Shown here: one piece after another, positions 1 through 5,691 of the stretch | Layout: every line of letters begins with the position of its first letter | Numbering within the stretch: the first letter of the stretch is position 1 | NCBI GenBank assembly: GCA_024280135.1 | Contig: JAJRQS010000052.1 | Span: 1 to 12,470 of the forward strand | Reading direction: 5' to 3' | DNA from: Bacteroidota bacterium | GTDB lineage: Bacteria; Bacteroidota; Bacteroidia; Chitinophagales; Saprospiraceae | Length of the DNA stretch: 12,470 nucleotides | The notes under the pieces: model-generated | What the model saw: the letters and a program-made list of their open reading frames with translations, nothing else | What the model was told of the DNA's origin: nothing | Database searches by the model: none | Position numbers and translations under genes: made by a program

Positions 1-1
1 C

Positions 2-1495
2 CATCAATACGGAGGAGCAGGTTCCAAGATTCTAAGAAATGATTTCAAAATGGGCGATATGTCTTCAATTTTCTTTGACGGAGATAATCATCAAGTAGGC
101 GTAGCCCTTGAAGGAGGATTAAATGGAATTGACCTAGAGGAAAATCATTTTATTAACTCCTATAATGGAAATACGGCCATAGGCAATACTTACGGGGTCT
201 TCACGAGACACCTAGGAACACATAATAACACCATCCAGAATAATAGCTATACCGACATCAGCTACAGTAACTTCTCCGAAGGGTATAGTGGGAATTTCGA
301 GAAGGGTTTAGCATACCTCTGCAATACCATGACCAATTCATCCATCAATGGGTGGAATTTTGTGGCCAAAGACCCAACTAATAACACGAGGCAGCATGCC
401 ATGCGATTGAGTCAAGGGTTGCTATATGATTTTAATAAATACAGTCCCGCTCGCAACATCTTCTCCAACATTGAAGCAACAGGGTCTGGCGACGGAGATG
501 ATTACCGTGATTTTTGGGCGAATGACAGTTATACCTACTATTACAAAAATGTAAGTTTTGAAAAACCTGATTTTCATAATGTGAACTTAATCGAAAAAGA
601 TGACGATAAAACCTGCGACAGAGACTTCGAGGATTTTGGAGATTTTGAACATGTAGCACCTCCTATTGATATTGGAGATAAGTATCAAGAACATAAGGAG
701 GGGTATGATTTGGCAAAATTTGGGGGTAACATTGGTGGTTCGACGGCTTTATCTCCAGAGGAAGAAAAGACCATAGCCTATCATCGTCAAAAAATGGATG
801 ACTTAGCACATCGAGGATACCTTGCGGAAATAGAGAAGGATAAACCCAAACGAGATTCCATTCGCATCTGGATGCGTCGTTTTGACAACAAAACAGGGGA
901 TTACATGCTTGCCGAGGATTTCTTGAGAACCAATGAGAATGAAATGAGCAAACGCACATTGAATCGGATGTTGCAGAAGTACGAATTTACTGCATCAGAA
1001 ATGGATGATTATGAGAATATGCTTGGAATTTACAATTTTTTGGAAAAAGTAGAAGGAGCCAGTTTACCAACCACGGCTATTGAGCAATTGGAGACGCTTG
1101 CGGACTCCGAGGAAGGACAAGCCTGTTATCTAGCTAGGCAAATTCTAACAACAGATTATGGCTACGTTTATAGACCGATTATCAGTGATATACCAGAATT
1201 AAGCCAGTCCTTCAATAACACCACAGGCGACGAAGAAGGCCCTAAAATGTATGTCTCTCCGAATCCGACGGACTACCATGTACATTTTGACTGGAGTGAA
1301 TTTGCGACCGCAGGTCATAGTGTCCTGATTGAAATCACCAACCAAGCAGGTGGTTTAATTCAACAATTGACACCAGAAAGGGATAGTAGAGGGATGGACT
1401 GGACGATAGTAGGGGTAAAGGGCAATACTTGTTATTATCGACTAATAGTTGATGGACTAGAGGTCTATGGCGGACAGATTGTGATTAATAATTAA
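2..1495 (+). CDS. Secreted protein with beta-helix-like region and C-terminal T9SS sorting domain (5'-truncated)
   Basis: The reading frame is open from base 2, so the true start lies before the window; 497 residues are visible. The first ~130 residues are rich in Asn and Gly with many N-[GNT]-[NTI] turns (for example GNTAIGNTYG, HNNTIQNNSY), resembling right-handed parallel beta-helix proteins. An acidic stretch (EKDDDKTCDRDFEDFGDF) follows, then a charged helical region of roughly 130 residues beginning SPEEEKTIAYHRQKMDD. The last ~85 residues, beginning MYVSPNPTDYHVHF, match the T9SS type A sorting-domain pattern: a PNP turn followed by beta strands ending in GGQIVINN. In this family the domain directs outer-membrane translocation and is removed or anchored at the surface. 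Surface exposure and possible adhesin or carbohydrate contact are inferred; no catalytic motif is recognised. The stop is followed at once by a hairpin terminator. Confidence 0.8.
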   Translation, partial: HQYGGAGSKILRNDFKMGDMSSIFFDGDNHQVGVALEGGLNGIDLEENHFINSYNGNTAIGNTYGVFTRHLGTHNNTIQNNSYTDISYSNFSEGYSGNFEKGLAYLCNTMTNSSINGWNFVAKDPTNNTRQHAMRLSQGLLYDFNKYSPARNIFSNIEATGSGDGDDYRDFWANDSYTYYYKNVSFEKPDFHNVNLIEKDDDKTCDRDFEDFGDFEHVAPPIDIGDKYQEHKEGYDLAKFGGNIGGSTALSPEEEKTIAYHRQKMDDLAHRGYLAEIEKDKPKRDSIRIWMRRFDNKTGDYMLAEDFLRTNENEMSKRTLNRMLQKYEFTASEMDDYENMLGIYNFLEKVEGASLPTTAIEQLETLADSEEGQACYLARQILTTDYGYVYRPIISDIPELSQSFNNTTGDEEGPKMYVSPNPTDYHVHFDWSEFATAGHSVLIEITNQAGGLIQQLTPERDSRGMDWTIVGVKGNTCYYRLIVDGLEVYGGQIVINN

Positions 1496-1510
1496 AATTA
1501 TGTTGTAACA

Positions 1511-1541
1511 CGTGCATCCCATGATTGGGATGCACGCTTTT
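1511..1541 (+). terminator. Rho-independent-type hairpin after the first T9SS gene
   Basis: A perfect 10-bp stem (CGTGCATCCC with GGGATGCACG) closes a 6-nt loop ATGATT and is followed by CTTTT. It begins 16 nt after the upstream stop codon and ends 13 nt before the next start. The T run is short, so termination may be partial and some transcripts could continue into the next gene, for which no clear promoter of its own is visible. Confidence 0.75.
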
Positions 1542-1554
1542 AAATTAAAGGAGA

Positions 1555-3045
1555 ATGCAAAAAATATACATTTTATTTGCGCTTATCTGGATTTTTCAAT
1601 GCGGATATAGTCAAGAAGGGTTTGTCAAGAAATTTGATGATGGGGCAGAAAAAGATATCGCAGAATTCTGGGATGTAGTGATTGACAATGATACAATAGT
1701 ATTATATGGAGGCGCCTTTGATAGTACAGGTGTACAGGGTATTAAGTTTATGAAATTAGATACTTTCGGGAATATCCTTTCGGAAAATATCATCGTGGAT
1801 ACAGCAAGAACTTTAACAATCACTACTTGGCGAAAAAAAATAATTAAAACGGCTAATGGTGGTTATTTAGTAGTGGGAAGTTCGAAATTAGAACCCTACC
1901 TATTAAAAGTCCACCATGACTTAAGTCTAGACTTTATTGAATTTTATCCCAGTGCCGATAGCAAAGGAGGTGGGCATACCGTAGTCGAAACCATAGATGG
2001 ATTTTTGTTAGCGGGGAGTGAAAATTTAGATACAATGCAGAATCGCTTGTTCGTTATAAAAACAGATAAACAAGGAAAACAAATCTGGCGTAAAAACCCC
2101 GTAAATACACCAGCAAACGTCTTTGAAATGAGCGCTTATGATGCGAATACCTTCGTGCTAGGGGCTACCTATGCTATACCTGGTCAAAATTCCTCCGTAT
2201 TAATTTGCATAGACAGTATAGGGGAAATGAAGTGGGTAAAACAATCCGATTATGTTTTTGACCAAGGCCCTGTTTTAGACTTTGAATTACTAGCAGATAG
2301 TAGCTGGATTATTACGTCAGGGACATGGGAGGATAGTCCATTTGGAGGGAAAGTAATGCGACTCATGGTTATCCGGTATGATACTGATTTTAATGTACTG
2401 TGGCGATGGACAGATGATAGGCCTAGTAATTTTCATCAATTTACGGATTTAGAGCGCACCCCAGATGGGAATTTTATTGCCTCTGGTTGGAAAGTAACGG
2501 GTGTGGTAAAAGGCGATTTAAAAGGAATTCACTATAAGTTTACGCCCGAAGGAGAACCATTATGGATGCGTTTGGATTCGGTCTATCCAGATTCGATTGT
2601 CGGCTATAGAGGCATGCATGTAGAAGGTACCGCCATCTTATCATCTGGTAGCATCATATCGGTCGGCTGGGCAGAGAAGACGGAGCCCCATGGAAACTAT
2701 GGGTTCGTGATGAAGATAACCCCTGGCGGTTGTGTCGAAGAAACAGATAATTGTTGGCCAGCTGTCGCCACATCAGACCTCGTAGTAGAAAGCGAAAGCC
2801 TCGTAGTCTATCCGAATCCTGCCTCGGACTATATTACATTTTCTCGCAAGGGGGAAGCTTGGAAACCCAAGAGTGAGTTGGTTATTATGGATATTTATGG
2901 GCGGGTCGTTAGGCATGTTTCTCCGCAAGGCGGAGATTATCGGATGGATGTGAGCGGTTTGAATAGTGGCTTGTATTTTTATCGGTATTTGGTAGAAGGG
3001 GGGATAGTAGATAGTGGTAAGTTTTTAGTGGTTAGATTGCGATAA
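1555..3045 (+). CDS. T9SS type A sorting domain-containing secreted protein
   Basis: The 496-residue protein starts with a signal peptide (hydrophobic IYILFALIWIF) with likely cleavage near GYSQ/EGF. The body of about 390 residues is beta-rich with loosely repeated units of the form 'G.xLW..R.D..T.DGNFIASGW', similar to the propeller-like or delta-60-like repeats common in Bacteroidota secreted proteins. From about residue 415, VVYPNPASDYITF opens a typical T9SS domain (PNP at 420-422; later MDIYGRVV, GLNSGLYFYRY and a C-terminal GKFLVVRLR). Export by Sec to the periplasm and then by T9SS to the surface or medium is inferred from these signals. No active site is recognised. The ATG is the only Met before the signal peptide; an AGGAG lies just 1 nt upstream, too close for a normal Shine-Dalgarno site. 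The TAA stop is followed directly by TGA. It lies downstream of another T9SS gene on the same strand. Confidence 0.85.
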   Translation: MQKIYILFALIWIFQCGYSQEGFVKKFDDGAEKDIAEFWDVVIDNDTIVLYGGAFDSTGVQGIKFMKLDTFGNILSENIIVDTARTLTITTWRKKIIKTANGGYLVVGSSKLEPYLLKVHHDLSLDFIEFYPSADSKGGGHTVVETIDGFLLAGSENLDTMQNRLFVIKTDKQGKQIWRKNPVNTPANVFEMSAYDANTFVLGATYAIPGQNSSVLICIDSIGEMKWVKQSDYVFDQGPVLDFELLADSSWIITSGTWEDSPFGGKVMRLMVIRYDTDFNVLWRWTDDRPSNFHQFTDLERTPDGNFIASGWKVTGVVKGDLKGIHYKFTPEGEPLWMRLDSVYPDSIVGYRGMHVEGTAILSSGSIISVGWAEKTEPHGNYGFVMKITPGGCVEETDNCWPAVATSDLVVESESLVVYPNPASDYITFSRKGEAWKPKSELVIMDIYGRVVRHVSPQGGDYRMDVSGLNSGLYFYRYLVEGGIVDSGKFLVVRLR

Positions 3046-3071
3046 TGATTGTTAATTTGTATCAAGACGTA

Positions 3072-3093
3072 GATGCAATTCATGAATTGTATC
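3072..3093. repeat. 22-nt near-perfect palindrome
   Basis: GATGCAATTCA/TGAATTGTATC is self-complementary except for one pair (a G opposite T, tolerated as G-U in RNA). The central AATTCATGAATT is a perfect 12-bp palindrome. It lies 27 nt after the upstream stop codon. It may be a dispersed palindromic element, a protein-binding site or a weak transcript-end hairpin; no T run follows directly. Confidence 0.55.
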
Positions 3094-3102
3094 AAGCACG
3101 TT

Positions 3103-3141
3103 AGGACAGGATGGCAGGGATATGAGCGGATAAGGACGGAT
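3103..3141. repeat. Short tandem periodic repeat, ~10-bp unit
   Basis: Four consecutive units read AGGACAGGAT, GGCAGGGAT, ATGAGCGGAT and AAGGACGGAT, each ending in GGAT (ATCC on the other strand), spaced 9-10 bp. It is followed by seven further T residues overlapping the last unit's T. It resembles degenerate ATCC-containing spacer repeats that I recall from other environmental bacterial genomes; that resemblance is from memory and was not searched. Confidence 0.6.
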
Positions 3142-3304
3142 TTTTTTGAGGCTGTTAAATTGTTAAAATGAGCAATTGTTCAACCGAAGTATAGATTAAG
3201 CTAACAAAAAAGGTAAAATTGGAAGTAGAAAGCAATTCTGATTCTGGACTTTTGGTTATAAGTATAAAAAAATAAAATATATACTCTGTTATCTCAGTTC
3301 TTTA

Positions 3305-3312
3305 TATCTTTA
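3305..3312 (+). promoter_or_regulatory. Probable Bacteroidota -7 promoter box upstream of the 3334 gene
   Basis: TATCTTTA matches 7 of 8 positions of the TAnnTTTG -7 consensus and lies 21 nt before the ATG at 3334. Its surroundings (TTTATATCTTTACTTTCC) closely resemble the murA promoter at 4182-4198. No good TTTG -33 box is seen about 20 bp upstream. Confidence 0.45.
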
Positions 3313-3333
3313 CTTTCCAATAAAAAGAGCACC

Positions 3334-3990
3334 ATGGCTATAGATACAAAAAGAGGGCTAAAAATTGCCCAAAAAATCCAATACCTACTATCTAATATAG
3401 ATACTAATATCGATCCAGTAGAAAAGGATTTGTTGCTTGGGTATATTCGATCTCTTTATGACTTGGTTTTGTTTGATGAAAATACAAATCAAGCTAGTAA
3501 ATCAGCTGCAAAACAAGCGAAGTCAGCCAAAAAAGCTAAAAAGGCAAATAAAGAAGTTGTCGTCAGAGTGGAAGTTGCTCAACCTCCATCTCCTAAGCCA
3601 GTTGCCGTTGCTCCACCTCCTCCTAAACCCAAGCCAGTTGCTGTTGCACCACCTCCTCCGCCAGCTCCCAAAAGCGTATTAGCTGAGCATCAAGAACTAT
3701 TTGCCTTTAAAGAAGCTACGGACCTTTCGGAAAAACTACAAGACAGACCCGTGAAGGATTTAAACAAAGCATTTTCCATTAATGATAGATTGCTCACGAC
3801 CTCTAAATTATTTGGGGGCGATACGGAAGCATTTAAGGAGACTTTGATAAAGCTTAATAGCCTGAATTCATTTGACGAAGCAAAAATTTATTTGAGCCAA
3901 TACATTGTAGATTCTTTTCAATGGATGGACAAAAGCCGTTTTAAAACAGCCAAGGTTTTTATGAAAACCATTCGCCGGCGCTATTTGTAG
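3334..3990 (+). CDS. Hypothetical protein with Lys/Ala and Pro-rich linker and conserved Bacteroidota C-terminal domain
   Basis: This 218-residue protein has no signal peptide and is probably cytoplasmic. Residues 1-50 form a helical N-terminal segment (IAQKIQYLLSNIDTN, KDLLLGYIRSLYDLV). Residues 53-73 are a strongly basic Lys/Ala stretch (KSAAKQAKSAKKAKKANK). Residues 83-113 are a Pro-rich linker in which KPVAVAPPPP occurs twice. The last ~80 residues (KDLNKAFSINDRLLTTSKLF, GGDTEAFKETLIKLN, then a final F.KTIRRRYL) resemble a C-terminal helical domain I recall from many uncharacterised Bacteroidota proteins ('INDRF/LL..ELFGGD...F...ERRF'). The domain has no assigned function that I know. The basic stretch could bind nucleic acid or another polyanion, which is inference. 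It is monocistronic, with its own promoter box and gaps on both sides. No Shine-Dalgarno sequence is evident before the ATG. Confidence 0.75.
   Translation: MAIDTKRGLKIAQKIQYLLSNIDTNIDPVEKDLLLGYIRSLYDLVLFDENTNQASKSAAKQAKSAKKAKKANKEVVVRVEVAQPPSPKPVAVAPPPPKPKPVAVAPPPPPAPKSVLAEHQELFAFKEATDLSEKLQDRPVKDLNKAFSINDRLLTTSKLFGGDTEAFKETLIKLNSLNSFDEAKIYLSQYIVDSFQWMDKSRFKTAKVFMKTIRRRYL
3595..3659 (+). repeat. 36-bp-period tandem duplication coding the Pro-rich linker
   Basis: Two 29-nt copies (3595-3623 and 3631-3659) begin AAGCCAGTTGC and end CCACCTCCTCC. They differ at two positions and are offset by 36 bp, in frame. They encode KPVAVAPPPP twice. The near-identity points to a recent duplication or slippage within the linker, so linker length probably varies between relatives. 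Confidence 0.8.
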
Positions 3991-4044
3991 TGGTGAATTC
4001 TTTTAGAGGTAAAAGGCGAAGGAAAAATGGTAAGGGGAGAAAAA

Positions 4045-4060
4045 ATTCGTGCATTCGTGG
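4045..4060. repeat. Tandem 8-mer pair in the pre-murA gap
   Basis: ATTCGTGC is followed directly by ATTCGTGG, flanked by A tracts (AAAAA before; CGAAAAAAAAA after). It is short but similar in style to the periodic repeat at 3103-3141, and the complement (CACGAATGCACGAAT) resembles a motif I recall from intergenic DNA of unrelated bacteria. The surrounding 3991-4222 gap otherwise holds only the murA promoter region. Confidence 0.45.
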
Positions 4061-4158
4061 CGAAAAAAAAACGGTATAGCGGTTTTAAGGTGACTGTGTA
4101 ATCGATGGTAAATTAAACATCTGCATAGCATACCCGTATGATGTCCAAAGGCACTTAG

Positions 4159-4178
4159 TATTAGATTAAATTCTAATA
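4159..4178. promoter_or_regulatory. Inverted repeat inside the murA promoter region
   Basis: TATTAGA and TCTAATA are exact reverse complements separated by 6 nt (TTAAAT). The dyad overlaps the presumed -33 region and ends 6 nt before the -7 box. Its position fits an operator, but it is AT-rich and could be chance. Confidence 0.3.
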
Positions 4179-4192
4179 TATTTATATCTTTG
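4161..4192 (+). promoter_or_regulatory. murA promoter (TTAG-N20-TATCTTTG)
   Basis: TATCTTTG at 4185-4192 is a full match to the Bacteroidota -7 consensus TAnnTTTG. TTAG at 4161-4164 sits 20 bp upstream, at the place of a -33 TTTG box. Transcription would begin near 4197-4200, leaving a leader of about 25 nt before the murA ATG. Confidence 0.6.
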
Positions 4193-4205
4193 CCTTTCGC
4201 AAAAA

Positions 4206-4223
4206 ATGAAACTTAGAAATTAA
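4206..4223 (+). other. Possible 5-codon leader minicistron overlapping the murA start
   Basis: ATG AAA CTT AGA AAT TAA begins about 8 nt after the predicted transcription start. Its TAA overlaps the murA ATG as TAATG. It could allow stop-start re-initiation into murA, or be a chance ORF. No Shine-Dalgarno sequence precedes either start. Confidence 0.3.
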
Positions 4224-5536
4224 TGAAGAACGATACTTTTATTGTGGAGGGAGGACATCGCCTCAAAGGAACCATTCAACCGCAGGGTGCAAAAAATGAA
4301 GCACTTCAGATATTGAGTGCGGTATTATTATCCAAAGAGAAAATTACCATTTCAAACTTGCCAGACATATTGGACGTGCGAAAAATGATAACGCTGCTTA
4401 AAGGCCTTGGGGTGAAAGTGCGAAAATTGGGTCAAGAAAAGTATTCATTTAAGGCAGAGAAGCTAGATTTAAAATACTTGAACTCTGCTGAATATAGAAA
4501 AGATGCTAGCAAAATAAGAGGGTCTGTGATGTTTATGGGGCCGCTTTTAGCTAGATTTGGACAGGCTTATGTGCCTAGACCTGGAGGAGATAAAATTGGG
4601 CGTAGAAGAATAGACACCCATCTTCTGGGTTTTGAAACACTCGGTGCAAAGTTTAAATACGAAGAAAAAGAAAATGCTTTTCTGCTCAAAGCTTCAAAAG
4701 GATTAAAGGGGGCTTATGTTTGGATGGAAGAAATATCTGTCACGGGTACGGCTAACATCGTTATGGGGGCATCACTAGCAAAAGGCAAGACCACTATCTA
4801 TAATGCAGCTTGTGAGCCTTATATCCAGCAACTCTGCAAGATGTTGGTGAGAATGGGCGCAAAAATAGAAGGCATCGGCTCTAACTTATTGCACATTGAA
4901 GGGGTCAAAGAATTAGGGGGAACAGAACATCGTTTATTGGCAGATATGATTGAGGTCGGTAGCTTCATTGGAATGGCAGCCATCACACAATCAGCCATTA
5001 CTATTAAAAATGCGGATGTCAAGGAACTAGGCGTTATTCCTAGCGTCTTCCGAAAGTTTGGCGTAAAATTAAAAATAGTAGGCAATGATATTATCGTGCC
5101 TGCCCAAAAATCATATAAGATCGGAGCGTTTGAGGATGGTTCTGTATTGACGGTTTACGATGCACCTTGGCCAGGTTTGACACCCGATTTAATTAGTATC
5201 TTATTGGTGATGGCGACCCAAGCAAATGGTAGTGTCTTGATTCATCAAAAGATGTTTGAAAGTCGATTATTCTTTGTGGATAAGTTGATTGATATGGGAG
5301 CGAAAATCATTCTTTGTGATCCGCACAGAGCGACAGTCATCGGTATTAATCGCAAATATGCACTTCGGGGCATTACGATGGTTTCTCCTGATATTCGCGC
5401 AGGTATCTCGCTTTTGATGGCGGCAATGTCAGCAGACGGAACGAGTACTATCAAGAATATTCATCAAATTGATAGAGGTTATCAGAATATTGATGTTCGC
5501 TTGAATGCTTTAGGTGCCAAGATTACTCGGGTCTAA
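4223..5536 (+). CDS. murA: UDP-N-acetylglucosamine 1-carboxyvinyltransferase (MurA), Asp-type active site
   Basis: MurA transfers enolpyruvate from PEP to UDP-GlcNAc, the first committed step of peptidoglycan precursor synthesis in the cytoplasm. The 437-residue length and overall pattern fit the EPSP synthase/MurA family. Visible landmarks include QGAKNEALQIL with the PEP/UDP-GlcNAc-binding Lys at K24 (Lys22 in E. coli) and the catalytic loop PGGDKIGRRRIDTHL. Others are APWPGLTPD with the general-base Asp at D322 (Asp305 in E. coli) and DIRAGISLL with R392 (Arg397 in E. coli). The loop residue equivalent to E. coli Cys115 is D123. A Cys-to-Asp change at this site is known from mycobacterial, chlamydial and Borrelia MurA, where it prevents covalent inactivation by fosfomycin, so intrinsic fosfomycin insensitivity is a reasonable inference. 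There is no Shine-Dalgarno site; the ATG overlaps the stop of a 5-codon leader ORF. The gene appears monocistronic. Confidence 0.95.
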   Translation: MKNDTFIVEGGHRLKGTIQPQGAKNEALQILSAVLLSKEKITISNLPDILDVRKMITLLKGLGVKVRKLGQEKYSFKAEKLDLKYLNSAEYRKDASKIRGSVMFMGPLLARFGQAYVPRPGGDKIGRRRIDTHLLGFETLGAKFKYEEKENAFLLKASKGLKGAYVWMEEISVTGTANIVMGASLAKGKTTIYNAACEPYIQQLCKMLVRMGAKIEGIGSNLLHIEGVKELGGTEHRLLADMIEVGSFIGMAAITQSAITIKNADVKELGVIPSVFRKFGVKLKIVGNDIIVPAQKSYKIGAFEDGSVLTVYDAPWPGLTPDLISILLVMATQANGSVLIHQKMFESRLFFVDKLIDMGAKIILCDPHRATVIGINRKYALRGITMVSPDIRAGISLLMAAMSADGTSTIKNIHQIDRGYQNIDVRLNALGAKITRV

Positions 5537-5565
5537 ATGTATGTTCTATTTTGCCAGATTTTCTA

Positions 5566-5656
5566 AATTAGGCAACTTTGATGTCCCAATTTTTATTAAT
5601 TAGGGAATCTTACTTCCCTAATTAATAAGAATTAGGGAATCTTACTTGCCTAATTA
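5566..5656. repeat. Three dyad repeats at exact 32-bp spacing upstream of the ATPase gene
   Basis: Copies begin at 5566, 5598 and 5630. Copies 2 and 3 (27 nt each) are identical but for one base (C5616 versus G5648). Copy 1 is degenerate, about 18 of 27 positions matching. Each is itself a dyad: AATTAGGGAA, 6-nt TCTTAC, TTCCCTAATT in copy 2. With flanking bases copy 2 extends to a perfect 15-bp stem (5593-5607 with 5614-5628). The half-site core is TTAGGSAA. The 32-bp period is about three DNA turns, so bound dimers would lie on the same face. No T run follows, so it is not a standard terminator. An operator array controlling the ATPase gene is the best reading. Confidence 0.75.
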
Positions 5657-5676
5657 CCAAAAAAAGCCTATTTTTG
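5646..5676 (+). promoter_or_regulatory. Promoter of the DUF4143 ATPase gene, overlapping repeat copy 3
   Basis: TTG (5646-5648), 20 bp, then TATTTTTG (5669-5676) fits the Bacteroidota -33/-7 pattern, with the -7 box a full TAnnTTTG match. The TTG is in the right arm of the third dyad repeat. Predicted transcription start is near 5681, leaving about 11 nt before the ATG at 5692 and excluding a start at the in-frame TTG (5674), which lies within the -7 box. Confidence 0.55.
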
Positions 5677-5691
5677 TCTAAAATAAAGACA

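Larger units (their letters stand above)
3046..3333. other. 288-bp intergenic region with a near-palindrome and a periodic repeat
   Basis: No credible ORF or RNA gene is seen. It contains a 22-nt near-palindrome (3072-3093), a 9-10-bp periodic repeat (3103-3141) ending in a run of T, an AT-rich stretch, and a probable promoter for the next gene near 3305-3312. No intrinsic terminator with a conventional GC-rich stem is visible after the upstream gene. Confidence 0.6.

Noticed and set aside
4000..4015. 6-bp hairpin CTTTTA-GAGG-TAAAAG after the 3334 gene
   Set aside because: The stem is weak and AT-rich, with no T run after it; insufficient for a terminator call.
4027..4101. 24-codon ORF preceded by AAGGA
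   Set aside because: It runs through the ATTCGTG repeat and A tracts, encodes a low-complexity basic peptide, and has no support beyond a weak ribosome-binding site.
5593..5628. Perfect 15-bp hairpin considered as the murA terminator
   Set aside because: No T run follows on either strand, the stem is AT-rich, and it belongs to a spaced repeat array, which fits operator function better.
5566..5656. Repeat array considered as a CRISPR
   Set aside because: There are only three copies, with about 5 bp between dyads, no unique spacers of normal length and no cas genes.
5674..5691. TTG start adding six codons to the ATPase gene
   Set aside because: The TTG lies within the predicted -7 box; the ATG at 5692 gives a normal Walker A position.
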